A stretch of 64,000 nt of DNA from Sphingobium phenoxybenzoativorans (GCF_001757355.1 NZ_MINO01000009.1:1-64000), one strand, 5' to 3'. Shown: positions 25,815 through 34,847, counted from the stretch's first letter. Numbers and translations: made by a program. Notes: generated by a model not told the origin, from the letters alone.

Positions 25815-26348
25815 ATGGAGCCCGAGGCCGCCAAATATCATTTTGGTGCACTTGCGCTCGCGGTAGCTGACAGCATCGCGAGCGCATCAGCCTCGCTTTC
25901 GCCGAGCGGCCCCGCGGCTGCATTGATGGTCTTCCTTAGCTTCGAGCCGGGATTACCTATCAGTGTCCTTGCGAGCCGGATCCGGCTTTCGCATGCGGGA
26001 ACGGTCCGATTGATCGATAGGCTCGAATCCGATCACCTGGTGGAAAGGCGGCGACACACGGCGGACAAGAGGGCGCGCTTTATCCACTTGACCAATGCAG
26101 GTGTGAAAATGACCGGCGCTCTGCTCAGAGCGCGCGAACAAGTGATTGCAGCGTGTGTCTCGCCGCTGTCGCCGGCTGACCTGAACAAACTAGGCCGATT
26201 GTCCGAGCGGCTCCTTATCGCAAACGGTTACGAGAAATCTGGTGTCGAAACTATGTGGCCCGTGGTTGGCTACCGGGGACAGACACCGGCTGAAAATGCA
26301 TCTCAGCCCGCCCGCCAGCTGCGCCGGCGCCCTTCGCACAAGGGCTGA
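25815..26348 (+). CDS. MarR-family regulator 1 (lacks the C-terminal Cys motif)
   Basis: A 177-residue winged-helix protein. PISVLASRIRLSHAGTVRLIDRLESDHLVERRRHTADKRARFIHLTNAG (about 49-97) is the MarR DNA-binding region. It is paralogous to the MarR genes at 28342 and 31540, but its C-terminus differs: where those two have CRLC-x4-CxxCP it has an unrelated basic tail (QLRRRPSHKG), as if replaced. No Shine-Dalgarno sequence is obvious; the start follows site 1b closely, so the mRNA may have a very short leader. It is likely co-transcribed with the YeeE-like gene. Confidence 0.82.
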   Translation: MEPEAAKYHFGALALAVADSIASASASLSPSGPAAALMVFLSFEPGLPISVLASRIRLSHAGTVRLIDRLESDHLVERRRHTADKRARFIHLTNAGVKMTGALLRAREQVIAACVSPLSPADLNKLGRLSERLLIANGYEKSGVETMWPVVGYRGQTPAENASQPARQLRRRPSHKG

Positions 26349-26366
26349 CGAGAAACCGAGGCAGGC

Positions 26367-27344
26367 TTGATATCTTTGGCATCGATCGCGTTCGACTTTC
26401 TCATATGCATACTGGCCTTCTGGTTCGGGTATTCTGCGAACCGAGGCGGCACGTGCTTGGTCGTAGCGGCTCATGAGTTGCAGCAACGGCGCCGACCAAG
26501 AATGTTCGTCGGATTTGTTGCGGCGTCTGCGGCTGCTGGCCTTATTGCGATACCGCTCGCTTGGTCGGGGACGCTGAACGCGACCCTCCCACTCTCGACG
26601 AGCGTCAACGGCCTCCTCATCATCGGCGCCATCGCCTTCGGCCTCGGCGCGCTCATAAATGACACCTGCCTGCTAGGTTCACTGGCACGGTTAGGGGATG
26701 GAGAGATGCGGTTGCTTGCCCTTCCTGCCGGACTGGCAATCGGCATCTTGGCCGCTGATTTCGGCCGGTTTGGCGCCGTCGCGACATGGCCAAGTTTCAT
26801 CGCTAGGCCGAGTGTCCCTGGGGCCGCGACGCTTCTTGCCTTAGCCGTCGTGCTCGCGCTGGCGGTGATCTTCGTATCGCGGAAGACCCCACCGCGAAGA
26901 AGGCAGAGCTGGGCATTTGGCGCTTCAATGATCGGCCTCGGTATCACTGGTGGGCTTCTCTACGCGCTTTCGCCAGCATGGACATTCGCTGACCTTATCC
27001 AACGCGGCCTTCCTCTTCGAATGTCGCCAACAGGCGAGGTCGCACTGGTTGCGGTCATTGCCTCAGTTGCGGGAGCCATCACGGCATCCGTGCGCCAGGG
27101 TCGCTTGCGTTTCCAGCGGCCGACGGCCGCCGGCATCCTGCGGTCGATCGCCGGCGGCGCGTTGATGGGAATAGGCATCGGCCTGATACCCGGTGGCAAC
27201 GACGCTTTAATCCTTGCCGCAATGCCTACGCTTTCTCCGGGCGGCATAGTCGCCTACCTCGTGATGACGACCACGATCGTTTTCGGATTCGAAGCGCGTG
27301 ACAGACTGGCCAGGAACGGCGCGTCAGGCCAGGGGAAAAAGTAG
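26367..27344 (+). CDS. YeeE/YedE-type membrane transporter
   Basis: A 325-residue polytopic membrane protein with about nine to ten helices. The paired Cys-containing motifs NRGGTCLVVAAHEL and INDTCLLGSLARLGDGEMR, and GIGLIPGGNDALILAAMP, fit the YeeE/YedE family, whose characterised members (TsuA) import thiosulfate through conserved cysteines. The likely start is TTG at 26367. Substrate here is inferred to be a sulfur compound. Its end overlaps the convergent DUF6314 gene by 21 bases. Confidence 0.75.
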   Translation: MISLASIAFDFLICILAFWFGYSANRGGTCLVVAAHELQQRRRPRMFVGFVAASAAAGLIAIPLAWSGTLNATLPLSTSVNGLLIIGAIAFGLGALINDTCLLGSLARLGDGEMRLLALPAGLAIGILAADFGRFGAVATWPSFIARPSVPGAATLLALAVVLALAVIFVSRKTPPRRRQSWAFGASMIGLGITGGLLYALSPAWTFADLIQRGLPLRMSPTGEVALVAVIASVAGAITASVRQGRLRFQRPTAAGILRSIAGGALMGIGIGLIPGGNDALILAAMPTLSPGGIVAYLVMTTTIVFGFEARDRLARNGASGQGKK

Positions 27345-27803
27345 ACGGTCCGGCGTCGTTCGTGACACCTTTGAGTACCGGCTCCGCAGGTCGTACGCCT
27401 TTCGTGGACCAATGACCCTGATAACTGTCTCGAAAGATCCTGCGTCGAGAATTCGGTAAAAAGCGTGATAGGCGTCGTCACCGCAGAAGTGGGTGTCTGT
27501 TGCCTCGTACCCCCAATTCTTGCGCGAGAATGCAAGGTTGAGAAACAGCTTCCCGGTGTTCGGTCCGTCTGCGAACTGAACGTCTACTCGGTGGCCGACC
27601 GCGCAGTACCGATATTGCCGAGACGCTGAGAGTTCGCGGCCATCCCGAAGCCGAAGTATCCCGCTTTCTCGATAGGTGAGCGCGGATTCACCTGTCGAAG
27701 CGAAATCCGCGTCGCCAATCAGTTGTTCGCCCGTCGGATCGACGTTGCGACGAAGCGCCCACTCTCCACGGAGCGTGTCCAAGACCATCGTGCCTATGTT
27801 CAC
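27324..27803 (-). CDS. DUF6314 family protein
   Basis: A 159-residue cytosolic beta-rich protein matching my recollection of DUF6314: LRGEWALRRNVDP at the start, ALTYRESGILRLRDGRELSASRQYRYC, THFCGDDAYHAFYRI and IRVIGPRKAYDLRSRY. The family resembles small lipocalin-like barrels, but no function is established. It overlaps the DUF417 gene by four bases and is surely co-transcribed with it. Confidence 0.75.
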   Translation of the reverse strand: MNIGTMVLDTLRGEWALRRNVDPTGEQLIGDADFASTGESALTYRESGILRLRDGRELSASRQYRYCAVGHRVDVQFADGPNTGKLFLNLAFSRKNWGYEATDTHFCGDDAYHAFYRILDAGSFETVIRVIGPRKAYDLRSRYSKVSRTTPDRLLFPLA

Positions 27804-28306
27804 GACCGATCGATGGTCATCGGCCCAAGGCGCTCATTTTTGGGTTGGACCGACGCAAACAGCAGCACAAGTGATGCCGCAAGCAAAACTGCGTCCTTCA
27901 GCAAAAACTGGCCAGGAGCGGCGGATATCGCAGGAAAGCCTCCGGCAGTCGGCTCCCCGACCCCAGGCGTCGTAAAAAAGAAGGTCAGGGTGATGAAGTA
28001 GGTCGCCGCCGACATAAGCGCGCCAAGCGCTGAGAAGGATGGGCGGAAAGCCCCTAAGGCCAGCACGACTGCGGTCGACAGCTCGATGACGCCGACAAAG
28101 TAACTTTGGCCCTGTACCCCGAACATACCCAGCCAACTCATGATCGGACTATGGCCGATGAAAGGGGCGATGCCATCGGCCTCGTAAGCCGTGAATTTCA
28201 TCGCGCCGAACCAAGAGAAAACGATCACGAGCGCCCATCTCAACAGCGCCAGTTCCTTCCGACTGCGCTCGGGCACAAGCAATTCATACCGATCGAAAAT
28301 ACTCAT
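27800..28306 (-). CDS. DUF417/YkgB membrane protein, RclC-like
   Basis: A 168-residue protein with four membrane helices. LLRWALVIVFSWFGAMKFTAYEADGIAPFIGHSP is the hallmark of the DUF417 family, and VGVIELSTAVVLALGAF and SAATYFITLTFFFTTPGV follow. E. coli RclC (YkgB) belongs to this family and is part of the reactive-chlorine resistance operon rclABC. GAGGAG precedes the ATG. It lies downstream of a Cys-rich MarR gene, which suggests redox control. Confidence 0.85.
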   Translation of the reverse strand: MSIFDRYELLVPERSRKELALLRWALVIVFSWFGAMKFTAYEADGIAPFIGHSPIMSWLGMFGVQGQSYFVGVIELSTAVVLALGAFRPSFSALGALMSAATYFITLTFFFTTPGVGEPTAGGFPAISAAPGQFLLKDAVLLAASLVLLFASVQPKNERLGPMTIDRS

Positions 28307-28341
28307 ATCGAACTCCTCAAAAGGGGATGATCGTCAGGGCG

Positions 28342-28851
28342 TCACGGACGATGGTGGCCGACTGGGCAATCGGCACACCGGGCCTGATCGCACAGACGAC
28401 AGATTGCCAAGCCGCCGTGGAGGTCCGAGAACAGCGACGACAGGATGTTGTCCGCGGCCCGCTCCAGCACGACGCGATCGTCAGCCGACACTTTGCTCAG
28501 CAGCTCGGACACCGCCGCGTTCCGCAGACCTAGCAGCTTGGTCCGCTCCACCTGACCACGCGAGGTCAGCGAGACATGAACTACCCGGCGGTCAGAGGGC
28601 GACGGCGATTTCGCCACCAGGCCTTGCTCGCCTAGCCTCTCGACGACGCGAACTGCACCTGCATGCGAAAGCCGGAGAGTTTGCCGTACCTGGCCGATCG
28701 ACATTCCTGGCGCGTGACCGATCGCGATCAAAGCCGCGGCCGTCTCGCCCCCCGCATTGAATGCTTCAGCGATCGCCAAGCGCACGCGGTCAGACACCGC
28801 TTGAGACAGCGCGCCAAAGATGTTGATCAAGCGATCCGAGGGGTCATCCAT
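28342..28851 (-). CDS. MarR-family regulator 2 with C-terminal CxxC-x4-CxxCP
   Basis: A 169-residue MarR protein. The winged helix covers about residues 48-97 (SIGQVRQTLRLSHAGAVRVVERLGEQGLVAKSPSPSDRRVVHVSLTSRG). The C-terminus ICRLCDQARCADCPVG has four cysteines at 151, 154, 159 and 162, spaced CxxC-x4-CxxC, suited to bind a metal or form disulfides. It has a perfect TATGCG-N3-CGCATA palindrome 20 bases upstream of its start. It probably heads an operon with the DUF417 and DUF6314 genes and acts as a redox or electrophile sensor; the last point is inference. Confidence 0.88.
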   Translation of the reverse strand: MDDPSDRLINIFGALSQAVSDRVRLAIAEAFNAGGETAAALIAIGHAPGMSIGQVRQTLRLSHAGAVRVVERLGEQGLVAKSPSPSDRRVVHVSLTSRGQVERTKLLGLRNAAVSELLSKVSADDRVVLERAADNILSSLFSDLHGGLAICRLCDQARCADCPVGHHRP

Positions 28852-28870
28852 CGCCGCGACTCACGCAATA

Positions 28871-28885
28871 TATGCGTCGCGCATA
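28871..28885. promoter_or_regulatory. operator palindrome TATGCG-TCG-CGCATA, site 2
   Basis: A perfect inverted repeat 20 bases upstream of the start of MarR regulator 2 (minus strand). Confidence 0.8.
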
Positions 28886-28943
28886 CAATATCTGTGGGCC
28901 GGTGTCGAGCCTCGTGCCGGAGTACAAGCGTTCGCTGGAAGGC

Positions 28944-29240
28944 TTAGACGTCGTCGGTGCCTACCGGCCCACCTTCGCCCTCCATCCGATTGATCGCACG
29001 CACATCCTTGGCGTTGAACTTGAGCCTTACGCCGAGCCCTCCGCTATTGTCCTCGCTGATGAAAACCGCGCCGCCGCGTTCGAGCGCGTCCCGCAGCCGC
29101 GTCAAATCCGAGGCTGCAAACACGCTGGCGCCGGCTTCGAATTGAGCTAGCGCCTCTTCCTCCAAGCCTGCGATCCTGGCGACATGTGATCGCGGCCACT
29201 GAATGAGCGCTCTCGCTGCACGTGCTAGTGGCCCATTCAT
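28944..29240 (-). CDS. small XRE-like regulator
   Basis: A 98-residue protein related in layout to the XRE regulator at 4204: ARAARALIQWPRSHVARIAGLEEEALAQFEAG (helix-turn-helix, about residues 7-38), then LRDALERGGAVFISEDNSGGLGVRLKF. GGAGG lies eight bases before the ATG at 29240. It stands between gap and marR on the minus strand; its target is unknown. Confidence 0.75.
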   Translation of the reverse strand: MNGPLARAARALIQWPRSHVARIAGLEEEALAQFEAGASVFAASDLTRLRDALERGGAVFISEDNSGGLGVRLKFNAKDVRAINRMEGEGGPVGTDDV

Positions 29241-29306
29241 GTTTAATGCCTCCGTTTCGCGAACGCATCCTGTCGCCAAGATACGACCTTTCCCGCAACC
29301 GATCCG

Positions 29307-30314
29307 CTAGATGAGCTTCGCCATCACCACGGCGACATCCGCCATGCGTGTCGCGAAGCTCCACTCGTTGTCGTACCAAGCAAGCACGCGAACCATCCGG
29401 CCATCGACGACATCGGTCTGGGGGAGCGCGACGATCGAGGATTCGGTCCGGTGGGTCAGATCCACAGACACCAGAGGCTCTGTCGTGAATGCGAGCACCC
29501 CACTCATCGGACCACTCGCAGCCTGACGAATGGCGTCGTTCACTTCGTCGATCGTCACCTCCCGGGATGCGGAAATAGCGAGATCGACGACCGATACGTT
29601 CGGCGTTGGCACGCGGATTGACGAGCCATGGAGCTTGCCTTTCAGTTCTGGCAGCACGCGTCCGATTGCGTTCGCGGCTCCGGTCGAGGTTGGGATCATC
29701 GACAGCGCGGCTGCCCGTGCGCGGTAGAGATCCTTATGCACCGTATCCAGCGTCGGTTGGTCACCGGTATAGGCGTGAACCGTGGTCATGTAGCCCCGCT
29801 CAATGCCACATAGATCGTTCAGTATCTTCGCGACGGGCGCGAGGACATTCGTGGTGCATGAGCCATTCGATACGACGACATCTTCGGTTGTCAGCGTTTC
29901 GTGATTGACCTTGAAGACGATCGTCTTGTCTGCGCCCTCGCTGGGCGCGGAGACGAGCACGCGCTTTGCTCCTGCACGGATGTGCGATTCAGCCTTCTCC
30001 TTGGAGGTGAACAAACCCGTGCATTCGAGCGCCACGTCGACTCCAAGCTCGTTATGCGGAAGCTTTGATGGATCGCGCTCCGAAAACACTTTGATTTTAC
30101 CGGACCCGATGTCGATCCAGTCTTCGCCGGTGGCTATCGATCCTTGAAAGGGGCCGTGAACTGAATCGTACTTCAGGAGGTGCGCCAACGTAGCAACCGG
30201 CCCGAGGTCGTTGATCGCAACCACCTCGATGTCATCACGCCGTAGTTCGACGATCGACCGTAAGGCCAGTCGTCCGATCCGACCGAAACCGTTGATTGCG
30301 ACCTTGACCGTCAT
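29307..30314 (-). CDS. gap: glyceraldehyde-3-phosphate dehydrogenase, cargo copy
   Basis: A 335-residue type I GAPDH: VAINGFGRIGRLALR (NAD-binding), the catalytic SNGSCTTNVLAP (Cys153), TVHAYTGDQ and the end VLAWYDNEWSFATRMADV. It oxidises glyceraldehyde-3-phosphate with phosphate and NAD(P). The second cysteine of the usual SCTTNC motif, often implicated in disulfide formation with the catalytic one, is Val157 here. It is divergent from rpiA with a TATGCG-N3-CGCATA palindrome midway. A housekeeping enzyme carried on an ICE suggests a role under stress. Confidence 0.95.
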   Translation of the reverse strand: MTVKVAINGFGRIGRLALRSIVELRRDDIEVVAINDLGPVATLAHLLKYDSVHGPFQGSIATGEDWIDIGSGKIKVFSERDPSKLPHNELGVDVALECTGLFTSKEKAESHIRAGAKRVLVSAPSEGADKTIVFKVNHETLTTEDVVVSNGSCTTNVLAPVAKILNDLCGIERGYMTTVHAYTGDQPTLDTVHKDLYRARAAALSMIPTSTGAANAIGRVLPELKGKLHGSSIRVPTPNVSVVDLAISASREVTIDEVNDAIRQAASGPMSGVLAFTTEPLVSVDLTHRTESSIVALPQTDVVDGRMVRVLAWYDNEWSFATRMADVAVVMAKLI

Positions 30315-30432
30315 GCCTGTGTCCCCTGGTTCGCCGAACTGGCTACGGCATACGCACTTCGCTCAGTGCCGCCTGGCACGCGGTGGTCGTCTCCAGCAGC
30401 GAAAGCTTGCCGATCAGACCATCCTCATTATG

Positions 30433-30447
30433 TATGCGCCACGCATA
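30433..30447. promoter_or_regulatory. operator palindrome TATGCG-CCA-CGCATA, site 3
   Basis: A perfect inverted repeat almost exactly midway between the divergent gap (start 30314) and rpiA (start 30563) genes, so it could control both. Confidence 0.75.
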
Positions 30448-30562
30448 GACCTATCCGTCTGTTGGCTGCAGGTCAACGAGGCAATGTCGGCATGGAGGAT
30501 TAGGTTTGCGCCGCCCGGTTTCACAATCGACCTGGTGAAGGCACGCATACCGGCGAGATGAA

Positions 30563-31273
30563 GTGGCGTTGATGTTTACCCAAGAAGAAGAGAGGAGGCT
30601 GGCTGCGGCTAGAGCAGTCGACGAGATCGAAGACGGCATGTTCGTTGGCCTTGGGACCGGAAGCACAACAGCCTATGCCATTAAGAGCCTGAGCGACCGC
30701 ATTCGGCAGGGCCTTCGCATCACCGCTGTCGCCACCTCCCGAGCGACCGAAATGTTGGCTCGTCGTCTCGCGGTGCCGCTCGTTCCTTTTGAGCAGTTCA
30801 GTTCGATAGACCTCACGATCGACGGCGCTGACGAGATCGACTGCCACTTTCAGGCGATCAAAGGCGGCGGCGGCGCCTTGCTCCGAGAGAAGGTCGTGGC
30901 CGCCGCTTCTAGCCGGATGATCGTGATCGTAGACGCTAGCAAAGTCGTTCAACGACTCGGCGGGTTTCCTTTGGCGGTCGAAGTCGTGCCCTTCGCGAGC
31001 GAGTTCGTTCGAACGCATCTTGCCAACCTCGGAGCCAGTGTGACGCTTCGCTCGGTCGGCGGAGAACCATTCATCACAGACCAGAGCAATCACATCTTGG
31101 ATGCAGCCTTCGGCAAGGCCCTTAGGCCGATCGAGATCGCCGGAGCGATCGATGCCATCCCCGGCGTAATGGAGCACGGCTTGTTTCTCAGCGAGATTGA
31201 CACTGTGGTGGTCGGACGCGGTGAGACGGTCGAGGTGCATCTCAGAGAGCAAGCCCCCGGATCCCTCCGTTAG
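30563..31273 (+). CDS. rpiA: ribose-5-phosphate isomerase A
   Basis: A 236-residue RpiA: MFVGLGTGSTTAYAIKSL, LTIDGADEID and KGGGGALLREKVVAAAS are the phosphate-binding and catalytic blocks, and RPIEIAGAIDAIPGVMEHGLF is the C-terminal one. It interconverts ribose-5-phosphate and ribulose-5-phosphate in the pentose phosphate pathway. GTG at 30563 or ATG at 30572 could be the start. Together with gap it may adjust carbon flow towards NADPH during oxidative stress (inference). Confidence 0.93.
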   Translation: MALMFTQEEERRLAAARAVDEIEDGMFVGLGTGSTTAYAIKSLSDRIRQGLRITAVATSRATEMLARRLAVPLVPFEQFSSIDLTIDGADEIDCHFQAIKGGGGALLREKVVAAASSRMIVIVDASKVVQRLGGFPLAVEVVPFASEFVRTHLANLGASVTLRSVGGEPFITDQSNHILDAAFGKALRPIEIAGAIDAIPGVMEHGLFLSEIDTVVVGRGETVEVHLREQAPGSLR

Positions 31274-31511
31274 GTGCCGACGAGGGGTGGCACCTGGCGC
31301 AGGCGTGATGTGATTCGGCCGTCGGGCAGCCAAAATCACGACAGCCCACCCCGATCTATAGCCGCCAGGTATCGCCATTTTGTGTGTCCCGACGATCGAA
31401 GTCCTGTATTCCAATCGTCCGCGCCATCCGCAGCATATCCTAAGCCACTGTAAAGGCGCACCTTTCGGCTTGCCAGAATCCCCCGGCGCCGCAGGGGTAT
31501 GGCTTGCTGTC

Positions 31512-31526
31512 TATGCTTCGCGCACA
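31512..31526. promoter_or_regulatory. degenerate operator TATGCT-TCG-CGCACA, site 4
   Basis: Ten of the twelve arm bases match TATGCG-N3-CGCATA. It ends 13 bases before the ATG (31540) of MarR regulator 3, the same geometry as site 1b. Confidence 0.6.
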
Positions 31527-31539
31527 TATAGATGGGGCA

Positions 31540-32079
31540 ATGGATGGACCTCGAGATCGAAATATCTTCGGGGCGTTCGCACTCATGATCAGCGACGACA
31601 TCGTTCGCGCTAGTTCATCGCGGGCGCCAGAAGCTGGACCCGCCGCCTCGGCGCTTGCGTTGATTGCCCATAAGCCAGGGCTATCGATCCGCATGCTGTC
31701 AGTTGGGGTGGGACTTTCCCATGCCGCGACCGTCCGCTTGGTGGACCGTTTGTCGACGGAGGGATTGGTCGAGCGGCGTGAGCATTCGACTGACGGGCGC
31801 ACGCGGTCCCTCCATCTTACAGAGGCTGGCAAGGTCGCGAGCGATGCGGTCCTGGCCTCGCGAGACAAGGTGATCGCTGAGGGACTATCGATCCTCACCC
31901 CTACCGAGTTGGACGCTCTTTATAGCATTGCTGAACGCGTGCTGCGCGATCGCCTGGAAAACCTCGAGCATTCCTACCGCATCTGCCGCTTGTGCTGTTA
32001 CGAGGGCTGCACGAATTGCCCGATCGATGCCGAGTTGCACGAGCGCGGCGTAGACCGCGAGAACGGCGGCGAGGCTTAG
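31540..32079 (+). CDS. MarR-family regulator 3 with C-terminal CxxC-x4-CxxCP
   Basis: A 179-residue paralogue of the MarR proteins at 25815 and 28342. The winged helix is SIRMLSVGVGLSHAATVRLVDRLSTEGLVERREHSTDGRTRSLHLTEAG (about 49-97). The tail RICRLCCYEGCTNCPID has cysteines at 149, 152, 153, 157 and 160. The chosen ATG gives the same N-terminal shape as the paralogues (DRNIFGAFALMISDD); a longer frame begins at 31504 but runs through the operator. Likely an autoregulated redox-responsive repressor. Confidence 0.87.
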   Translation: MDGPRDRNIFGAFALMISDDIVRASSSRAPEAGPAASALALIAHKPGLSIRMLSVGVGLSHAATVRLVDRLSTEGLVERREHSTDGRTRSLHLTEAGKVASDAVLASRDKVIAEGLSILTPTELDALYSIAERVLRDRLENLEHSYRICRLCCYEGCTNCPIDAELHERGVDRENGGEA

Positions 32080-32099
32080 AGCTCCGGAAGTCGCAGGTT

Positions 32100-32861
32100 T
32101 CAGTGTTGAGCGATGAGATACGCCGCCAGAAACCCCACGACCGTGATCAGGCCTATGAACGGCGGCGCCTTCTCGAAAGCTTCGGGAATCATAGCCTCCG
32201 CCAGCATCGCGATGACCGCGCCGGCTGCGAACGACAGAATGGCAGGGGCTTGAGTGGACGCCGAGCCGAGCAGAAGGTTTCCCGTACCGGCGGCGATGCA
32301 GACAAGTAGCGGAATACCGATCCAGACCGCGTAGATATAGCTTCGCGATCGGCCCGCGACCTTCATTCCGGAAGTGCTCGATAGACCCTGTGGCACATTA
32401 GCCAAAAAGAAGCCTGCCACTACTGCAAGGCTGATCCTGCCTCCACCAGCCACGGACATCCCAATCACGAGGGCCTCTGGAATGCCGTCGAGGACGCTGC
32501 CAAGCGCAATCGCAGCACCGCTACCGCGGTGCTCCTGTTCAGTGGCCTGCTCGGTGCATTCACCGCATCGCTTTCGATGCTTCGCGCCCCTGCGAGAGAG
32601 AAACCAGTTTGTGCCGCTGAAGATTGCGGCCCCTGCGAGCAGCGCAAAGATCGCTAAGGGTCCCAGGCCAGCCGACACGCGATCACCGATGAGTTCGGTA
32701 GCGACCACGGCAATCAACACACCACCACCGAAGCCCATCACCGCTGAGATCATGCGGTGAGTGAGTCGCCCGTACAGCACGTCCGCAAGAACCGCCCCCA
32801 CCAGAAGTCCGCTTCCTGACAAAAGCCCCCACAAGCCGGCGATTACGTATTCGGGTATCAT
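32100..32861 (-). CDS. ZIP-family metal transporter
   Basis: A 253-residue membrane protein with about eight helices. The ZIP signature lies in LGSVLDGIPEALVIGMSVAGG and the second motif in FFLANVPQGLSSTSGM. A Cys/His/Glu-containing loop (RKRCGECTEQATEQEH) between helices 3 and 4 may bind metal. The first motif has Asp-Gly-x-Pro-Glu in place of the usual His-x-x-x-Glu, so substrate choice is uncertain. It may move Zn, Mn or another divalent metal. It is convergent with MarR regulator 3. Confidence 0.82.
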   Translation of the reverse strand: MIPEYVIAGLWGLLSGSGLLVGAVLADVLYGRLTHRMISAVMGFGGGVLIAVVATELIGDRVSAGLGPLAIFALLAGAAIFSGTNWFLSRRGAKHRKRCGECTEQATEQEHRGSGAAIALGSVLDGIPEALVIGMSVAGGGRISLAVVAGFFLANVPQGLSSTSGMKVAGRSRSYIYAVWIGIPLLVCIAAGTGNLLLGSASTQAPAILSFAAGAVIAMLAEAMIPEAFEKAPPFIGLITVVGFLAAYLIAQH

Positions 32862-32937
32862 CGCAAGAACCCGGCTGACCTAGCGACGCGGGGCGAGCGC
32901 CTTAGCGTCCGTATCGTTGATGACCGTCCCTGCGTGC

Positions 32938-33474
32938 TCATCGTTTCGCTCGGTCCAATCGCCAGGCCGGTCGCTCGAAGTGGCAGCTATAGCCGCCGGG
33001 TCGACGCTGGAGGTACTTCTGATGCTCTGGCTCGGCCTCCCAGAACGGCTCTTCCGGGTTGATCTCGGATACGACAGGTCCCGGCCAGCGCCCCGACGCT
33101 TCGATCTCGGCGATTGTCTCCAGAGCAACGTCCATCTGCTTCTCAGACGTGTAGAAAATCGCGGACCGATAGCTTGGTCCGACGTCGTTACCTTGTTGCT
33201 CGTATGTCGTCGGATCGTGGATTTGGAAGAAGAGTTCCAGGAGAGCACGATATGTCAGTATCGAAGGATCAAACGTGACCTCCACCGCTTCCGCATGACC
33301 ATGGTGTCTCGTGTAAGTCGGGTCCGGCATTTCGCCGCCGATGTAGCCGACACGCGTCGTCACGACGCCCTTCGCGCGGCGAAGTAAATCTTCGAGGCCC
33401 CAGAAACACCCACCCGCAAGTATCGCTCGCTCGGTTCGCGTCGGCGTCTGGTCAGTAGTGGGCAGACTCTGCAT
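32938..33474 (-). CDS. msrA: peptide-methionine (S)-S-oxide reductase MsrA, copy 1
   Basis: A 178-residue Msr[28 protein letters not shown] carries the catalytic Cys23, followed by [21 protein letters not shown] and the C-terminal [18 protein letters not shown] with a resolving-type Cys. It reduces the S form of methionine sulfoxide in proteins. The start at 33474 has GGAGG eight bases upstream. A close paralogue lies at 36424, about 3 kb away. Confidence 0.95.
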   Translation of the reverse strand: MQSLPTTDQTPTRTERAILAGGCFWGLEDLLRRAKGVVTTRVGYIGGEMPDPTYTRHHGHAEAVEVTFDPSILTYRALLELFFQIHDPTTYEQQGNDVGPSYRSAIFYTSEKQMDVALETIAEIEASGRWPGPVVSEINPEEPFWEAEPEHQKYLQRRPGGYSCHFERPAWRLDRAKR

Positions 33475-33502
33475 TCGATCAACCTCCGCTCTGTGCACCA
33501 CA

Positions 33503-34729
33503 TCAGTTCGCCGGCGCCGCACCTGCAGGCTGCGCATCGCTCGAAAGTTCGGTCTGCACATCCGAGCCTCGGACGAGTGTCAGGTCGACCGGACACCGAT
33601 CCGCGATTTCCAGAATGCGCGCCCGCTGTTCATCGCTGAGCGGCCCATCGAGAGAGACGGTGCGCGTGAAGCGGTCGGGAGGCATCATGTCCGCCACTTT
33701 CTCGTGTCGCACGGTCGTCGTCGCTCGCTCCAGCGGGAAGCCTTTGCGGTTCGCGTAAAGACGCATTGTCATCACCGTGCAGGCGGCCAGTCCGGCCGAC
33801 ACCAGTTCGTAAGGAGACAGGCCGCTGCCGAGACCTCCGACCGATTCTGGTTCATCGGCGAACAGCGTGTGCTCGCCACTACGGACCGTGAGTTGGAACT
33901 TCCCCGCCAACGTTTCCGACGCCACGACTCCATTCGCTAACTCGACTTGCGGAAGGTCCGCCGCGAGCGGCGGCAGGAAGCGGCTTGCCCACGCTGCGAC
34001 CATAGCTGAGGCGTAGTTCGCATCTTCGACATCGGTGAGAAGGTGATCGGCCGTGTCGAGCGAAACAAAGCTCTTGGGATGGCGCGACGCGACGAAGATG
34101 CGCGAGGCGTGCTCGATACCCACGACTTGATCCACCGGTGAATGCATCACAAGCACCGGACGTCGAAGGGCAGCGATAGACCTCTCGATGTCCACTTCGT
34201 CGACCGTTTCAAGGAAACTGCGGCGGATCAGGAAGGGCCTGCCAGCAATCTCCACCGATGCCTCGCCCTCGCTCGCTATCGCGTCTAGGTCGGCAGGTTG
34301 AAAGACGCGCAATATATGCTGAAGATCAGCCGGGGCGCCGATCGTCACTACCGCTGCGATATCCGGCAAGTCGGCGGCGGCTACGATCGCAGCCGTGCCG
34401 CCCAGGCTGTGTCCGACAAGGAGGGAGGGGGCCTTACCGGCGACAGCCATGGCCTCCGCGGCGGCCTTAAGATCATCGACGTCGGAAGCGAAGCTTATCG
34501 CTTCATCCGCAGAACTCTCGATCCCGGTGCCGGCGAAGTCGAACCGCAAGACGCCGATGCCAGCCCGCGAGAGGGCGCGTGCGATGTACACGGCGGCGCG
34601 GCTGTCTTTCCCGCAAGTGAAGCAATGGGCGAAAATAGCCCAGCCGCGAGGCGTACCTTCGGGCGCCTCCAAATACCCGGCTAGATCAGAGCCTCCACCA
34701 CCGGGAAACGTGAACGGTCTTCCTGTCAT
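33503..34729 (-). CDS. alpha/beta-hydrolase–OsmC fusion protein
   Basis: A 408-residue two-domain protein. Residues 1-255 are an alpha/beta hydrolase ([21 protein letters not shown], nucleophile elbow [12 protein letters not shown], and DTADHLL for the His). Residues 270-400 are an OsmC domain, with Cys in [28 protein letters not shown] and a second conserved Cys in [11 protein letters not shown]. OsmC proteins reduce organic hydroperoxides; such fusions are known but their substrate is not. Two palindromic operators lie just upstream, shared with the divergent LysR gene. The preceding frame extends to 34747, but GGGAGG favours 34729. Confidence 0.92.
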   Translation of the reverse strand: MTGRPFTFPGGGGSDLAGYLEAPEGTPRGWAIFAHCFTCGKDSRAAVYIARALSRAGIGVLRFDFAGTGIESSADEAISFASDVDDLKAAAEAMAVAGKAPSLLVGHSLGGTAAIVAAADLPDIAAVVTIGAPADLQHILRVFQPADLDAIASEGEASVEIAGRPFLIRRSFLETVDEVDIERSIAALRRPVLVMHSPVDQVVGIEHASRIFVASRHPKSFVSLDTADHLLTDVEDANYASAMVAAWASRFLPPLAADLPQVELANGVVASETLAGKFQLTVRSGEHTLFADEPESVGGLGSGLSPYELVSAGLAACTVMTMRLYANRKGFPLERATTTVRHEKVADMMPPDRFTRTVSLDGPLSDEQRARILEIADRCPVDLTLVRGSDVQTELSSDAQPAGAAPAN

Positions 34730-34832
34730 AAGCGTCGAGCCTCCCACGGCGACTTAGTGGGTGCACCGGAACCCTTGGGCCCTGGCGGAAGCGCCATCAG
34801 GCCCGGACTAGCCGTCCAAGACATTCTTTTTA

Positions 34833-34847
34833 TATGCGTGGCGCATA
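34833..34847. promoter_or_regulatory. operator palindrome TATGCG-TGG-CGCATA, site 5
   Basis: Perfect; the arms extend to TATATGCG/CGCATATA (34831-34849). It lies between the divergent osmC-fusion and lysR genes. Confidence 0.82.
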
